NCBI GenBank assembly: GCA_038025085.1
Contig: CM076152.1
Span: 28,461,501 to 28,525,500 of the forward strand
Length of the DNA stretch: 64,000 bases
Reading direction: 5' to 3'
Source of the DNA: Tetragonia tetragonoides
Taxonomy: Eukaryota > Streptophyta > Magnoliopsida > Caryophyllales > Aizoaceae
The first letter of the stretch is position 1, and each line of letters begins with the position of its first letter. The position numbers were made by a program, and so were the translations under genes. Positions 12,240-24,220 of this stretch are shown here, one piece after another. The notes under the pieces were generated by a model. That model saw only the letters and a list, made by a program, of their open reading frames with translations, ran no database searches and had not been told where the DNA came from.

Positions 12240-12625
12240 CCCATCCCCCCTCTGCTATTATACTGTGTTCGCCCTTGGATAAGCGCGTGTAATGTGATAA
12301 GGGTTACATATGGAGTCATCATTTTTATTATGTTACACATTGTGGCTATTAGGTGGTATGTGATGTTTGACGCGACTAATATTGGCGACGATAAGCGTAG
12401 GTCATGTAATAACAAACATGTAACTAATATTTATTTGCCTAACTTTATGGGGATAAGTGCATATAATTTGACAACTGACACATAAATCCATCATTTTCAA
12501 GTTGTAAAATAGTTCTGGGTATTATATGGTAGGCGATATTTGACTAATATTTGCGGGGATAAGCGCATGTTATGTGACAATTAATATGTGACTGATATTT
12601 GTGGAGTAAGTGTAATATATAATTT
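12240..12625. repeat. Diverged tandem repeat around GGATAAGCGCAT
   Basis: The phrase GGATAAG(C/T)GC(A/G)T recurs at about 12278, 12432 and 12558, with GATAAGCG at 12390. The copies are followed or preceded by CTAATATT and TATGTGACAA-like phrases. Copies are heavily diverged, so unit length and copy number are approximate. Confidence 0.45.
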
Positions 12626-12880
12626 TGGGTAAGATCGTAGGTAACATGACATGTGTCACAAATTGATTGGTCATTGAATTATATTTCTCTTTTTGTATTT
12701 ATTTTGGTATTTAATTAGTTGTTAGATCAATGTCGTATAGTAACCGCTAAAGCCTATTCATATTCCTTCTTTTTCCTTTGGTTATTTGTAAGAATCCTCG
12801 TCTTTCGGCGCTTAATTGAATAATAGGTTGGAGGTTGTTAAATAAAAGAGATTGATCTTCATTATGTTTAAGGGATTATT

Positions 12881-12895
12881 TGACAAATGAAGTCG
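12881..12895 (-). promoter_or_regulatory. Primer-binding-site-like sequence next to LTR at 12.9 kb
   Basis: On the minus strand GGTGGCGACTTCA directly follows the LTR-like block. It corresponds in position and sequence to the TGGCGACTTCA primer-binding site of the Tat-like element at 24221-24238. Confidence 0.5.
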
Positions 12896-14484
12896 CCACC
12901 AATTTTTATTGAAACAATTGGAAACCATCAATATGCACCCAATTTCTATTGGGAATTATGACTCATATAACCCAAAGGCAAAAGATTGAGTTCAAGGGTG
13001 TGTGTACGAAAAGGCAAAACGAATTTTATTTAAATCGCCCGTAATAACGGCCTCTACTAATCCTATCCATGTTGATTCTTAGTTCACATAACAAGGTTCC
13101 AAACAATCCGGTCGTCCAAGATCCTAAATTAACTAGGTGGGTTGAACAAACCAAATTACTAAAGTTATCGCTTTGCACATGATTACCCAATAGCATGATT
13201 TGATTAAAAGAACACAACCAAAATAATAGAAATATGTTTCCCATCCCTACCGTGTCAGCTTAGTGCGCCAATTGTCAATTTGCATGAATAAACGAGTTAG
13301 TAACTTCAATGAAAGTAAAATAAAAGATATAAACTCTAATTACATGTTAGTATGCTAATTGGATGACTAATCATGCAAAATATACAAAAATATGATATTT
13401 ACACTAAACATGATAAAATATTGGAAAACTAGAAATTAAACTAAAAAGTGTGAAAATCATGAAAGGATAATAATTGAACTAACATGTGCATGATAATCAT
13501 GAAAATAATTGTTAAATTAATCTAAATATGATGAACTAAATAAAACAACTAAAACATGCAATGAATATTAACCATGATCATAATATAAATAAAACATGCT
13601 TTGAAAATAGATTTAAGAGTTGAAAAGATGAGCCCTCAGGTTGAACCTTGACTATACTAGAATTGATAGTTGAATCCCGTAATATTGAGTTCTAGCCCCA
13701 AAAAATGGAGTTTAGAGGGGTATTTATAGAGATTAAGCTGAATAAAATATGAAAATAGGGTTCCTGTAACCAAAACTAGTGCCCAGTGGCCCCCGAAGCG
13801 CCGATGGGGCTCCAGCGGCCTCGACAATGCCGCTTGAGCTCTGGCGGCTACTGCTGGGGCCCAGCGGTGCCCGTTTCACGGTCTTTGCTCCCACAAAACC
13901 GTCGTTGGAGCACTCGTTTGAGCTCCGATTAGCCTGATTCTTGGTGAGTTGGATTCCTTGTTCAAAGGACTTTCGTTTCACATATTGTGGGCTCATAAAG
14001 AACAAGTATCCTATGAGTGATGGACCAAACACTAGAGAGGTGTTTGTTTCAGTGCATTTAATAAATCATCCGATCGTATCTCCTTCTTTTCTAATGGTAT
14101 TTTGGCCCACAATACATCATTTGAAAGCTAATTCAAAGGGGAATACAAGCCTAGTGTCCGCATACTCCAATTAATCTTTTCATGTCTAAATATTAGTCTT
14201 CAACACGTGATATGCGGGTAGGAGAACATCATTTTTATCCAGTAACTTCATTAAGTCATAACTTTTGACTCTGGTGTCCGTTTGGGATAAATGAGATGGT
14301 GTTAGAAAGTTTATAAAAAGGGCTATTTGATGGTATATAAATATGAAGGGTCCGGAATAAATATTGTTAATGAGATACAAATAAGAACAAGTATTTCGAG
14401 CATTGACATTCAATTCATTAAGTTCATTATAGGTTATCATCATTGGACATTTGAAAAGGGGGGATACACATTAGGGTGTCTACA
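12896..14484 (-). mobile_element. Diverged Tat-like LTR without an interior
   Basis: On the minus strand it starts TGTAGACACCC at 14484 and ends beside a primer-binding-site-like sequence at about 12893. It shares ordered landmarks with the LTRs at 16522-18036 and 24240-25784: an AACGGCCTCTACTAA phrase (about 13046), GAGCCCTCAGG (about 13630), a GC-rich block (13780-13875) and a GAAAGCTAATTCAAA phrase (about 14122). A primer-binding site without a recognisable downstream interior suggests that a deletion removed the rest of the element. Confidence 0.6.
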
Positions 14485-15145
14485 TTTTTATAATATTAAT
14501 ACAATTTAAAATGACCTTGATGTCCAGTTTTAAAAGTTCCAACAAAATAAATTTTTTTATTGGGTGTAGGTCAAATTAGACCTGGCAAAACTGACCCGGA
14601 CACGATAACCCGACCCGTGACCCGAGTCAACCCGAATAGACAGACCCGAAAATCCGAAACAACCCGATCCAAACCGAACCGACCCGAAATTAGCAGACCC
14701 GATATGACCCGTACCCGAATCTGATCCAAATCGGAACCGACTCAATCCGAATAACCCGAAGAGACCCGAACCGAACACAACCTGAAATTCATAACCCAAA
14801 CTAACCCAAACTAACCCTTTGAAACTGATAAAAATTATATTTATTTATTTATTTATTTTAATTAGTTAAATTTATTAATTTACTTATTTGTTAGTGTTTT
14901 AAAAATAGTAAAATTAAAATATTTTAAAACCTTGTGATTACACTCACCTATTAAAATATCTATTTATATAATTAATTTATATATTTGTAACCCTATAATA
15001 GTTACCTTACAAAAATTGCAACGTAATTAATTACATCTCGTTAACTCAGTTACATTTACTTCTATAAAAATTGCAAGCACTCCAAAATATTACTCCCTCC
15101 TTCCCGATTTAATTGTACCATTTGAAATATGTGACTCCCAACATT
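14485..15145. repeat. Degenerate ACCCGA-rich repeat and AT-rich DNA
   Basis: From about 14578 to 14815 the sequence is a degenerate array of ACCCGA/AACCGA phrases, a common low-complexity component of plant repeats. The rest is AT-rich. A Stowaway-like left end (CTCCCTCCTTCCCGATTTAA, about 15094) appears just before the CACTA insertion but has no visible right end. Confidence 0.5.
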
Positions 15146-16372
15146 CACTACAAAAAAAAGCCTGAATTGCCACCGACAAAATCAGTCGCAAAAGGGTGAA
15201 AATCGATCGCTAAACACCCTTAGCGACCGATTAGCGACTGATTTTTGTCAGTCGCTAAAATCCTTGTCGCTAAAATTTAATCAGTCGCTAAGTCAGTCGC
15301 AGACAGGTAGCGACCAAAATACGTCGATCGCTAAAGTTGATTTTGGTTAAAAAAAAATCCAAATGAGCAGCCAAACAATTAGCTGCTAATCGGGAAATAA
15401 AAGTAATTGAGCAAAAAATGCACTCCTCCGGCCACCTCCCATACATCCAATTACTTCACAACATATATCAGAATAATAACTTCACCAAAGTTTAAACACA
15501 AGAAAAACAGATCTAATTCAAAAGACAAAGACTTGCAAAATACTTGAATAATTCATCTACAGAAACTAAAAAAAACCAAACAAAAAAATTAATGGACATT
15601 TGAGGATCTATATAAACCCATTATTTAACTAAAAAATTTTGAACATATATAAACCAAACTAAAGATGGGAGGCATCGACAATGAAATTCTACACTAATAA
15701 AACCAAACTCACCTGTCAAAAAAAAAAATTAAAATTTTACAGATAAATTAAACCTCATAAAACTCAAACCCTAGATCTAGACTTTGAGGCGTCGACAACA
15801 AATTTCTTAAGGAAGAACAACCACATGGTTCACCGTCGAGATCTGAACCGTTTGATGAGAGAGATGGTAACCGTCTTTTTCTTTGACTCTTCACTCGTTT
15901 TGAGAGGCCATTGATGATGGAGAAAGAAAAAGGGTTTCATGGTCGCGCAATTATAGATAGACGAGATAATGAGAGATTAGATCTGACAAGAGAGAGAGTG
16001 AGATGGTGAAGGAAATATGGAAATTGCAGGTGAGTAGTGGAGATGGGAGGTGAGATAAGAGATGGAGAAAGGAAGGTGAGAGAATAGATGGAGAAAGAAG
16101 AGCGGAAGGTCAGAGAAGAAATGAATAATGTTGATTAGAGGCAGAGGATAGGAGAGAGAGTGGGGGGGCGGGCTGGGGTTAATGGGTATATTTATATTTA
16201 GGGTTATAAGTGTGTAAAAAAAATGTAAAAACAAAACGGAAAAACTCGTAAGCTACAAGTCGCCAAAGTAGCGACTGAATTAGCGACCAAAGCCCAAGTT
16301 GATCGCCACCAATTGCGATTGACTTGACTTCAGTCGCTAATTTCAGTAGCAAACCAGCATTTTTTTGTAGTG
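15146..16372. mobile_element. Non-autonomous CACTA (En/Spm) element, 1227 bp
   Basis: Starts CACTACAAAAAAA at 15146 and ends TTTTTTTGTAGTG at 16372, flanked by ATT at 15143-15145 and 16373-16375, the 3-bp duplication of this superfamily. The subterminal regions are packed with TAGCGACTGA/CAGTCGCTAA motifs in both orientations, expected transposase-binding repeats. The interior has no transposase; it is AT-rich with a purine-rich stretch at about 15960-16165. Confidence 0.92.
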
Positions 16373-16521
16373 ATTGTGATGAGATATTGTTTGAAAACAA
16401 CATGCAATCATTCTGATTTTGACCTGATTTGTACCCGAACTCAAAATGTTGTAATGCGATCGGGGAAAATTGTACTAAAATCGAACTTGAAAAAAAATTG
16501 TGACTAAAATCTGACCTGACA

Positions 16522-18036
16522 TATAAGGACCCGGGATATTCCAACCTTGTTTCCACGGAGTGCGTCCTTATAGAAAATTTGTCAGTTTGGGGCTTAGATA
16601 AGTTCAAGGGAATATCGAGTTAGAAAAGCTTTTGAAAAGACTTGAATTGAATAAAAACCATGAAAGAGGTCACAAATCTGCTATCGTTTTATCGAAGGGA
16701 CAAACCGAAGGGACAACCCAATAGCGCGATAAGTGAACTAATCATGGTTTTAGAAAGACCCCGCTTATATATAACATATAAGTACCCAAGAATATAGGGT
16801 TCGGAGGCGAAGGTACAAGGTGAGAAAGTGTTAGGCACCGAACTCGCCCGTTTTATGACGGCCTCTACTAACTTAAGTTTGCTTAATAATTTAAAGAAAT
16901 AATTCCCATGCAAAACCGGATTAACAACCTACACTTAGACTATTGGTTGGTTCATCACAAGCATCACAATATTTATTTTAACCCTTATTTAGACATGTAT
17001 TTGATTGACAAGTTGAGCAGCACAACGATTATACAGACAATATTTAGGAAGCGATAAAAACGTGACCTAGCATGATATCTACATTATGACTACCTAGAAA
17101 AATAAACAATTAAGCAATTAAATTAATTTGAGCCCTCAGGAATTTATACCTGAACTGTAGGCTATATTTGACAAGAATAGTAAAAATCGATCTCAAGTTA
17201 TAGAAGAAAGAGGGAGAAGCTCAGGAGTACTCAACTAAGAATAGAGGTTGCCAACTGTAGACTGTGTGTTTTGAACTGAGGGTGAAGGGTTGTTTATATA
17301 GGGGTGGAGAAGTAGGGTTGTACGGTCGAATTTGAGCTGAAAAATGAGACGGGCTTGAAAATGAGCCGGGCCCGAAGGGAGTGTCAGCGCCGCTAGCGGC
17401 CCTGGGAAATTTGTCAGAGCCGCTAGCGGCCCTGACAGCTTTCCAGCTGGATTTTGTCTGGGCCATATCTCACTGGTTTGGACTCAAAATTGAATGTTTC
17501 AAGATACGTTGGAAAGCTTATTGGGTCTAATTTCATATGGATTTGGTTTCAGGTCTAAATACTTTGTGTATCTCGAGATATTCCCGAAAGAGTAAGGAGA
17601 GGTCGGTTTTGGAGTACGCATCAGTGTTGGGCTCGTAACTCCTTGGTTGGGAATGTGGTATGGGTTCATGATATGTCATTGGAAAGCTATTTGAATAAGG
17701 AATCCAAAAATATAAGGTCAAAAATTAATTCAACCAAATGAGCTCCCAAATGGGGCTGGAAACAAGGTCCATGGTATTCGGCTACATCTACTTTGACCCT
17801 AAACTTTGTTTGGCCATAAGTCTTAGGTGTGGAATCGTATTTAGACACGGAAGGAAGCAATGGAAAGCTCTTGAAAGGGGCTTTTAAATGAAGTGAAAAT
17901 GAATGAGTGATCGAAGGAAAAACCTGAGACCTTATCTTAACTATTAAAGCAAAGATAGCAGTTCAAGTTTCTAAATTACTCCTTTCATCATCGGGCTTTT
18001 GCGGAGAAATCTGAAGACGCTTTTTTGGCGTCTACA
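16522..18036 (-). repeat. Tat-like element, 3' LTR
   Basis: Nearly identical over its length to 24240-25784, for example CGTCCTTATAGAAAATTTGTCAG near the outer edge and GCGTCTACA at the inner edge. It contains two GCCGCTAGCGGCC palindromes at about 17390-17440, and lacks a short extra block present in the other LTR. Confidence 0.9.
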
Positions 18037-18050
18037 GAAGCCCCCACTTT
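18037..18050 (-). promoter_or_regulatory. Polypurine tract of the Tat-like element
   Basis: On the minus strand AAAGTGGGGGCTTC abuts the TG start of the 3' LTR, the position expected for plus-strand priming. Confidence 0.65.
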
Positions 18051-18229
18051 GATCGAACTTGAGTAAAAGCGAGATCAAAGTATTCCGAAGGCAACATGCA
18101 GGATGCTGATGTGCACACGGTGTGTGAGAGTGTACAGTATGTATGCATAATGAAGACAAACCTGAGTTGATACATGCTCGTGGCGCTCTAAGATTTCATC
18201 CCTGTGAACACAAGAGAAAACAAAGGTTA

Positions 18230-18985
18230 TAGTAGCAGGATAGAACACCACTCGTAGATGATCTAAACGTCTGCTGGGGACCTATATTCAGAGTGAATGA
18301 AAAAGTTAGTAATACTTTGAGAATGATCAACGTAGAGTGCTTCGACAAACAGTGACTAAACACCACTCGACGGGTGTCGAGATTCCGTCCCTGTACGAGA
18401 AATGAAAAAGTCAACGAGACAGCGCGATTAAAAATAACAGCTGTAAATGGGAAGTAACACTGGTAAGAGTGAATAGTATAAATGCTTTGTCGAGCAAACA
18501 GCGACTAAACACCACTCGGCGGATGCCGAGATTCCGTCCCTGCACAAGAAACGAAAAGGTCAACGAGACAGTGCGAACAAAATGACGGCTGTAAAATGGT
18601 TAGAACAAATGAACTGTTTAAATGCAGTAGTTTAAGCAATCATTGACTGAAACATATAAAAAATAATGGACAGTATAACGGCAACAGTTTAAACAATCAT
18701 TGACTGACACATAAATAGTAACCTCGCAGAAGGATAGTTTAACCGTAATAACTTAAGCGATCATTGACTAACCCCAAAAATTTGTAACCTCGCAGAGGGA
18801 CAGTTTAACCGCAATAGCTTAAGCGACCATTGACTGACCCCAAATTCATAGTTTTGCAGAAGGACAGTTTAACCGCAATAGCTTAAGCGATCAGTGACTT
18901 GCCCAAAATTCGTAGTTTCGGAGAAGGACAGTTTAACCGCAATAGCTTAAGCGATTAGTGACTGGCCCAAAATTTGTAGTGTTGT
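18230..18985. repeat. Two tandem repeat arrays next to the 3' LTR
   Basis: About 18345-18610 holds two copies of a ~150-bp unit (AACACCACTCG, GAGATTCCGTCCCTG, GTCAACGAGACAG), with a partial copy from about 18188. About 18620-18985 holds five to six copies of a ~64-bp unit (ACAGTTTAACCGCAATAGC, then TTAAGCGATCA and TGACT). Tandem repeats in this untranslated zone are typical of Tat/Ogre-type elements. Confidence 0.75.
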
Positions 18986-19085
18986 GTTGCTTAGCAAGTG
19001 CCGATAAAAATTTTCGGGCTCATAAATAACTTAGGCGCTCCGGGCGGCGAGAGTCGTCGCAGTGTAGATCCGAGTTTCAGTATAT

Positions 19086-19279
19086 GGGACCTGCAAAAAT
19101 ACACAGGTTAGTTTTACCTGAAAATAGATGGTACCGTAAAATAGGCCAACTTTCGAATTTGAATTTGTGGGCCAGAGGGCTTCGCTCCCGCGCGCTTGGT
19201 ACTGATGTTGCCCCAAACTGAACTGTAATAACGAACTTCGGACTGGAAAAATGGGCCATGGTCAGCGTTGGGGCCCGCG
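19086..19279. repeat. Direct repeat, copy 1 (about 190 bp)
   Basis: Shares GGGACCTGCAAAAATACAC through AACTTCGGACTGGAAAAA and GGGCC(C) with 19778-19970. The two copies bracket the antisense ORF segment. Confidence 0.8.
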
Positions 19280-19442
19280 CTACAGGTCTGCAGGGCCGCT
19301 AGCGGCGCTGGGCTTGAGCCAATAAAAGCGCTTCGGCGCTATTTTTTTTTCTTTTCGCGTTTGGTCTTCTTCTTGGTCGAGCAACATTGTCGAGAGCAAG
19401 CTTGCAAATTCCTCCATTGTTGAGTGCCTCACTCTACTTGAG

Positions 19443-19581
19443 GTAAGTCGATTCTCGTCTATTTTCTTCGGTTTTTGTCTTGAACCTGCTTATTTTTCCG
19501 CCTAGTGCTGAATTTTGAGTTGTACGGTTGAATGGGTGTTTGTTTCTTGCGAATCTGAAACTTTTGTTTCCCCACCTGTAG
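19443..19581 (+). other. Putative 5'UTR intron of the antisense ORF
   Basis: A consensus donor (GAG/GTAAGT at 19442/19443) and an acceptor (CACCTGTAG/AGAG at 19581/19582) enclose a T-rich 139-base stretch just upstream of the ATG at 19607, on the strand opposite to gag. An AATAAAAG stretch at about 19321 could be a TATA-like element. Inferred from sequence only. Confidence 0.45.
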
Positions 19582-19606
19582 AGAGAGAAAACTCCATTGT
19601 GCTTCC

Positions 19607-19810
19607 ATGGCTCCCGTAGACAAAGGGAAGCGTCCTATGAGTGATGAGGAGTATGACCGGAGCCTTTTTCGCACGCGTTGCCTTCTACCCGAGGGCCTCC
19701 GACCGGTCACGCAGATGGGGCTCGACTGTACCAGGATGCTTTTATGCGGTTGGACTGGCGCCCGCCTGGCGTTTGGGACCTGCAAAAATACACGGGTTAG
19801 TTTTACCTGA
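19607..19810 (+). pseudogene. Antisense ORF of the Tat-like element, truncated
   Basis: An ATG-started frame (MAPVDKGKRPMSDEEYDRSL, continuing RTRCLLPEGLRPV) lies antisense to gag, between the gag region and the 3' LTR. Tat-lineage elements are known to carry an antisense ORF in this position, so this is probably its N-terminal part. The first 56 codons look coding in composition. The frame then runs into the second copy of the 190-bp direct repeat at about 19778 and stops, so most of the protein is missing. No domain is visible in what remains. The upstream intron signals suggest it was once a spliced transcript. Function unknown. Confidence 0.5.
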
Positions 19811-19970
19811 AAAATAGTTGGTACCGTAAAATTGGCCAACTGTCGGATTTGAATTTGTGGGCCAGGGGGCTTCGCTCCCGCGCGCTTGGTATTGATATTG
19901 CCGCAAAATGAACTGTAATAACGAACTTCGGACTGGAAAAAGGGGCCATGGGTCAGTAGTGGGGCCCGTG
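19778..19970. repeat. Direct repeat, copy 2 (about 190 bp)
   Basis: Second copy of the block at 19086-19279. It begins inside the antisense ORF, so the duplication or a recombination between copies truncated that ORF. Confidence 0.8.
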
Positions 19971-21868
19971 CGCTTGGCTGTTGTTGGAAGGTTATCTCCA
20001 TTCTTGGTTGTTGTCAGAAGGTCGCTTCTGGACTTGATCATGAGTTCCGGGCTTGCTGGTTTCGATGGAGAGCAGGTAGACTCAAACCTGCAGTGAAAAT
20101 ATGCACATAGGGAAAAGATGCAATAGACATGCCCGACTGACCATGACAAGATGCACAACACATGACATAGTAATATGCACGGGGAAGAGAGGGATTGACA
20201 TGTAAACACGTAAGGACTCAAGACACTGAGAAATTATGTACACTTGCATGCCTTTGAAGGCGACTCTAGTACTTATGCAAATATGATGTATGCAGACACT
20301 ATTGACTCACATCTCCATGTAGCCTAGCCTAACATGCACGACTCTCCTATAGGGTCTGAAGAGGGTCTTCATATGGGAAAAGTTTTTGTGATCAAGAATT
20401 TCATTCCGATGGTGATCTTGACAGAGTATGAGACAAGTGGACAAAACTGGGTGCAGTCAAGGAAGAATTAGCCCCCAGTTTGATGTGTCGTTCTAGATGG
20501 TTATGACCTACTCGAGGAGCTATGGGTGTTGATGTGGCGGTATAAAATATCCTAACTTAAGGTATGGGGACGAAATGGCCAACTTGGAACGTAGCGGACA
20601 AAGAACTGACTCATTCTGAAAAAGCCCCTAGTTGGGAAGTCTATGTGCAAGCGTACGAGAAAGGTGATGAGTATAACCTCTAGAAGATTGACCAAAGAGC
20701 GCTTACATGAGAAACACAATGCTTTAAATCCTCAGAAATTTAAGTTACCTCAAGATGTTGAATTTGTTTTATATTTGTTTTTTTTTTGCTGCCCTAACTT
20801 TTGCCTAGGCCGCCCTTTCGGGTTTTCAACCTACCGGGCTCTTTTTTTTAGCCTTAGATGAGAATGGTGGAATGGAAAAACTCCTTATGATCATGTGACA
20901 AAGTGGTTGTCGTGGCCGGACCTCCTTGAGGTTTCCTACGTATCCAGTTTGTGAAATCAGGCCAACGTAGTTCAGGACTATACAATTGAATGGTCGTACC
21001 TCTTGGAGGGCTTTTGGGTTGTAATGTCAGGCCGAGTTGAGGTGTCACAGAAAGGATAAAGGCTCAAATAAACCCAATGTATATCCCCTCCCTAAAGTAT
21101 GCTAGATGGTATAGAAGTTTTTGATCTAGGCAAGGTGGCTAAGAGACCTATGTTTAGGTAAGGCCATTATTTGGTTGTGCTTGAAGTGTTTGCACTCTTT
21201 TGGATCTTTGATCGCTCTCGAATTTTTTTTTTCTTTGAACTTTCGAGTTCTCTCTTCTTTTTTTAGTATATCTCTTGGTGGCTCCTTTGTAGGTCGGTCC
21301 ACCTTGGCTAGAAGGTTGCTTCTATTCCCATGTCGCACACACCCATTTCCTGGGTAAGGATGATGTGGTTAAGAAATGAAAGGCTATGTGTTTAAGGCTC
21401 AAAGGGTTGCAAGTGGTAATGATGTATAGGGTAGTAAAGGATATTGATGTGAGGTGCCAAATGAATGCCTCCTGTCCTCAGCACGGACGGTTCAACTGTA
21501 GGTCCTCTATGGGGATGATCAATAAGGAGTTTTTGTTTGATGTTTTCCACAATGAAGGCTTTCTTTTGAATTTCTTTTTTTTGATTTTTTTTATTCCGTC
21601 ATAGGCAACTTAAGTTCGTCATAGGATTGAACGAAGAACAATGATGGGAATCAAAATGCAATCTTTATTGAATCGAAGAAAAGCATTACACGAGAAGTAA
21701 GCTAGACTCTATGGACGAATTGAAAAGACAACTAGACATCATTAAACTTGACTGGACTCAACTAGACTTGCACACTAGGAAACTTCGACTCTCTTGAACT
21801 TCTCGAGAGTAGGCTGTTCATAGGGATACGAAGGACAACCCCCTGTAGATACTCACGTTGTTCACGAC
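19971..21868. other. Tat-like element interior without recognisable coding
   Basis: This is where protease to integrase would be expected on the minus strand. No YVDD/YFDD-type reverse transcriptase box, no zinc-binding HHCC and no DDE integrase motif was seen in either strand. Long T-runs occur at about 20770-20850, 21225-21262 and 21575-21595. It is treated as non-coding filler of a deleted element. Confidence 0.55.
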
Positions 21869-22831
21869 TTAAGTGGAATTCTTAAGAAGGTCATATTCAA
21901 TTAGGATGCCCACAACATAGAGCCGGTTGTAGAAGTCAATTGCTTGATACTTAAGGGGTTCCTTGTAACCAGGTTGCAGGTTCTTGATGAGTTGGCGGAT
22001 TTGATCAGTTTGCGAAGGTTGCTCAACCAGTTCTGCTATCTTTAGCTTCCAACGCCTAAGGAAGGCAGTGAATCCCTCATCTTCTTCTTGTTTGGTGATC
22101 TCTAACTCTTGAAGGGTCATAGGTAGAGCAACATTTTTCTTGTAGTGTGCAAGGAAAACTGTGGTAAAATTGGACCAAGTTGGGTAGCTTTCCAGATCTA
22201 GGGAGTAGAACCATCGTCGAGCATGTGTATCAAGGGTCTGGGGAAACAGATGGGCATAGGGTTTCCTGTTGATTTCCCTTAGAGCCATAGCAGTAATGAA
22301 AGCTTTGAGGTGGTCTTGCGGGTTGTCGACTCCCGTGAAGGTGGGTACTTCAGTCCTAGAGAATTTGACCGGAAGCTTACCCTTGATCTTAGTGTCAAAC
22401 TTTCCTACGTTGGCACTATAGTTGGAGATCAAGCCGCTATTCTTGAGCACAAAGGTGATCTTAGCCAGCATGGCATCTGACTCTTCTTCCTCGGAATCAG
22501 AATCGGAAGGGATCCTTGCATCTTCTTCTCCTTTTCTCTCTATATCCTCAACTTTGAGTCGTACCCTTTCTAGCTCGCTCATGAGCTCATCCAGTCCTTC
22601 ATTAGTTGTCTTAGGCATTGTGAAGTTTGGGGGTGCGATCGGTGAGGTAAGGGATGTATTGAGTGGTGGCGGGCTTTGTGGTGGTGATGGATTATGAGGT
22701 GATGGCCTTTTGGAATGTGGTGGTGTCTTGGAGGTAGCTTGTACACGAACCAATATGCCGGACGATCGAGCCCAACCTTTGTCATCACCGTAATTCTTCC
22801 TCGAGCCCCCAATCCTGAATACAAGTCTCAA
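21869..22831 (-). CDS. Gag protein of the Tat-like element
   Basis: A 320-codon frame. The more natural start is the internal Met near 22617 (MPKTTNEGLDELMSELERV), because the first 70 residues are Pro/His-rich and unlike gag. A coiled-coil segment is followed by an acidic run. Then comes the retrotransposon gag (PF03732-like) core: YAHLFPQTL, ARRWFYSL, WSNFTTVFLAHY, then LRRWKLKIAELVEQP and IKNLQPGY. Gag forms the virus-like particle that packages element RNA. The frame stops at 21869 without a zinc knuckle or any pol continuation. As the only intact element protein it may allow particle formation while enzymes come from another copy in trans; that is inference. Confidence 0.75.
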   Translation of the reverse strand: MRLVFRIGGSRKNYGDDKGWARSSGILVRVQATSKTPPHSKRPSPHNPSPPQSPPPLNTSLTSPIAPPNFTMPKTTNEGLDELMSELERVRLKVEDIERKGEEDARIPSDSDSEEEESDAMLAKITFVLKNSGLISNYSANVGKFDTKIKGKLPVKFSRTEVPTFTGVDNPQDHLKAFITAMALREINRKPYAHLFPQTLDTHARRWFYSLDLESYPTWSNFTTVFLAHYKKNVALPMTLQELEITKQEEDEGFTAFLRRWKLKIAELVEQPSQTDQIRQLIKNLQPGYKEPLKYQAIDFYNRLYVVGILIEYDLLKNST

Positions 22832-24220
22832 CTTAGAAAGACGCCAAAGAAAGGACTTGAAAACAAAGACTCGTTATTTTTAGAAGACCCTCGATAGCTC
22901 CTAAGGTGAATGTGCCTATGGACGTCTATATATGAACTCGAATGCATGATGATGACAATGCAATGACAGAGTTACGACGACAATATTCAAGATGCATGAC
23001 GGACTGACCTTGACATGAATGACAATGAATGGATGCTTCCTAGAATGACCCTAAAGCACTTAATGAATGACTTGTCTAGACTTCTAGTGCATGAGACGTA
23101 ATGAACAAATGGAGACATAGATGAATGCATGACCTGAACGTTTGTACAAATGCATATGCAAAATGACGACAATGTATGCATGACGATTAGTTATGAATCC
23201 TAACATGGAGCATCTAATACGTACGATGCAATGCAATGCAAAGATATGGAAAAGAAGAAAATAAAACCTAAGCCTAAATGCCCAATTATTTCCCCTCATA
23301 TCAAAGGAAAAATGAAGTCGATGAACTAAAATGAGAAAAATGGAAACAGATGGACCATCCTATTATTTTTTTGATTTTTCTAGACTCAAAGAAAATGAAA
23401 AATGGGACAGAATAATAAAAAAATAAAAAAAAGAATTTCGGCATTTTTTAAAAAAAAAAATTTCCGAAATTTTTTTTTTGCCGGTTTTTTTTTTTGCTTT
23501 TCTTTTTTTTTTTGCCGAATTTGAATTACATCAATAAAAAAAAAAAGAAAAAAAAAGAAAAATAAAAAAAACAGGGAGAGGGGAATTGGAGAGACTGACT
23601 CTTTTTTTTATTTTTTTCTAAAAGGTCCTACAAAATTGTTCATGATTTCGACGCTATATGAAAATATATCATCGGGAAACGACTGCTCATTGAATTGAAT
23701 TCTCGCACAATTTTTGGGCAGTAGGAACTAGCTAAAAGAAAAGAAAAAAGACTCCTAGCACGTAAGTACATGTTGGCATATAATCACGATATTCATGCAT
23801 TCAAGCAAGCATTATAACAACGCAGTTTACAGGCAAACATGTGATCAGACGGACATTACAACGACACATGCACAACAAGCAAGCGGATGCATGAATGTGG
23901 GTTAGAGGCTTTTGGATCCTGTGAGGTTACCACGACAAATTACAACTTCCGTTCGGCGGATGGTCGACACATCGATTGTAATTCTTTTCATCAACAAAGG
24001 ATTGATGAGTCATGGGTGAGGAAGTGTCGATTTGCACGATAGGACAACTGTATATTCCTTTAGATATACGGGTTGACTACGAGTTGCGGCACAAAATTCC
24101 TCGAGGGTCGATAAGGGTCAAAAGGTTGTACCAAGGCACATGCAAATGATGCAAAAATATGGAACATGTTATTAAACAATTAAGCAAACTTTACATTCGA
24201 GTCTCACTCTCTTAAATAAA
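22832..24220. other. Tat-like element 5' untranslated region
   Basis: No coding. ATGAATGCATGA-like phrases recur at 22940-23240, and a low-complexity A/T block at 23340-23600 contains short inverted repeats around TTTCGGCA and TGCCGG. Confidence 0.5.

Noticed and set aside
19459..20221. Minus-strand frames at 19459-20001 and 19742-20221
   Set aside because: They overlap the two 190-bp direct repeats and share the repeated peptide TNSN-like segments through duplication; no domain seen.
22422..22697. Ser-rich plus-strand frame opposite gag
   Set aside because: A shadow of the gag frame; gag has recognisable family motifs and the element's orientation is minus.
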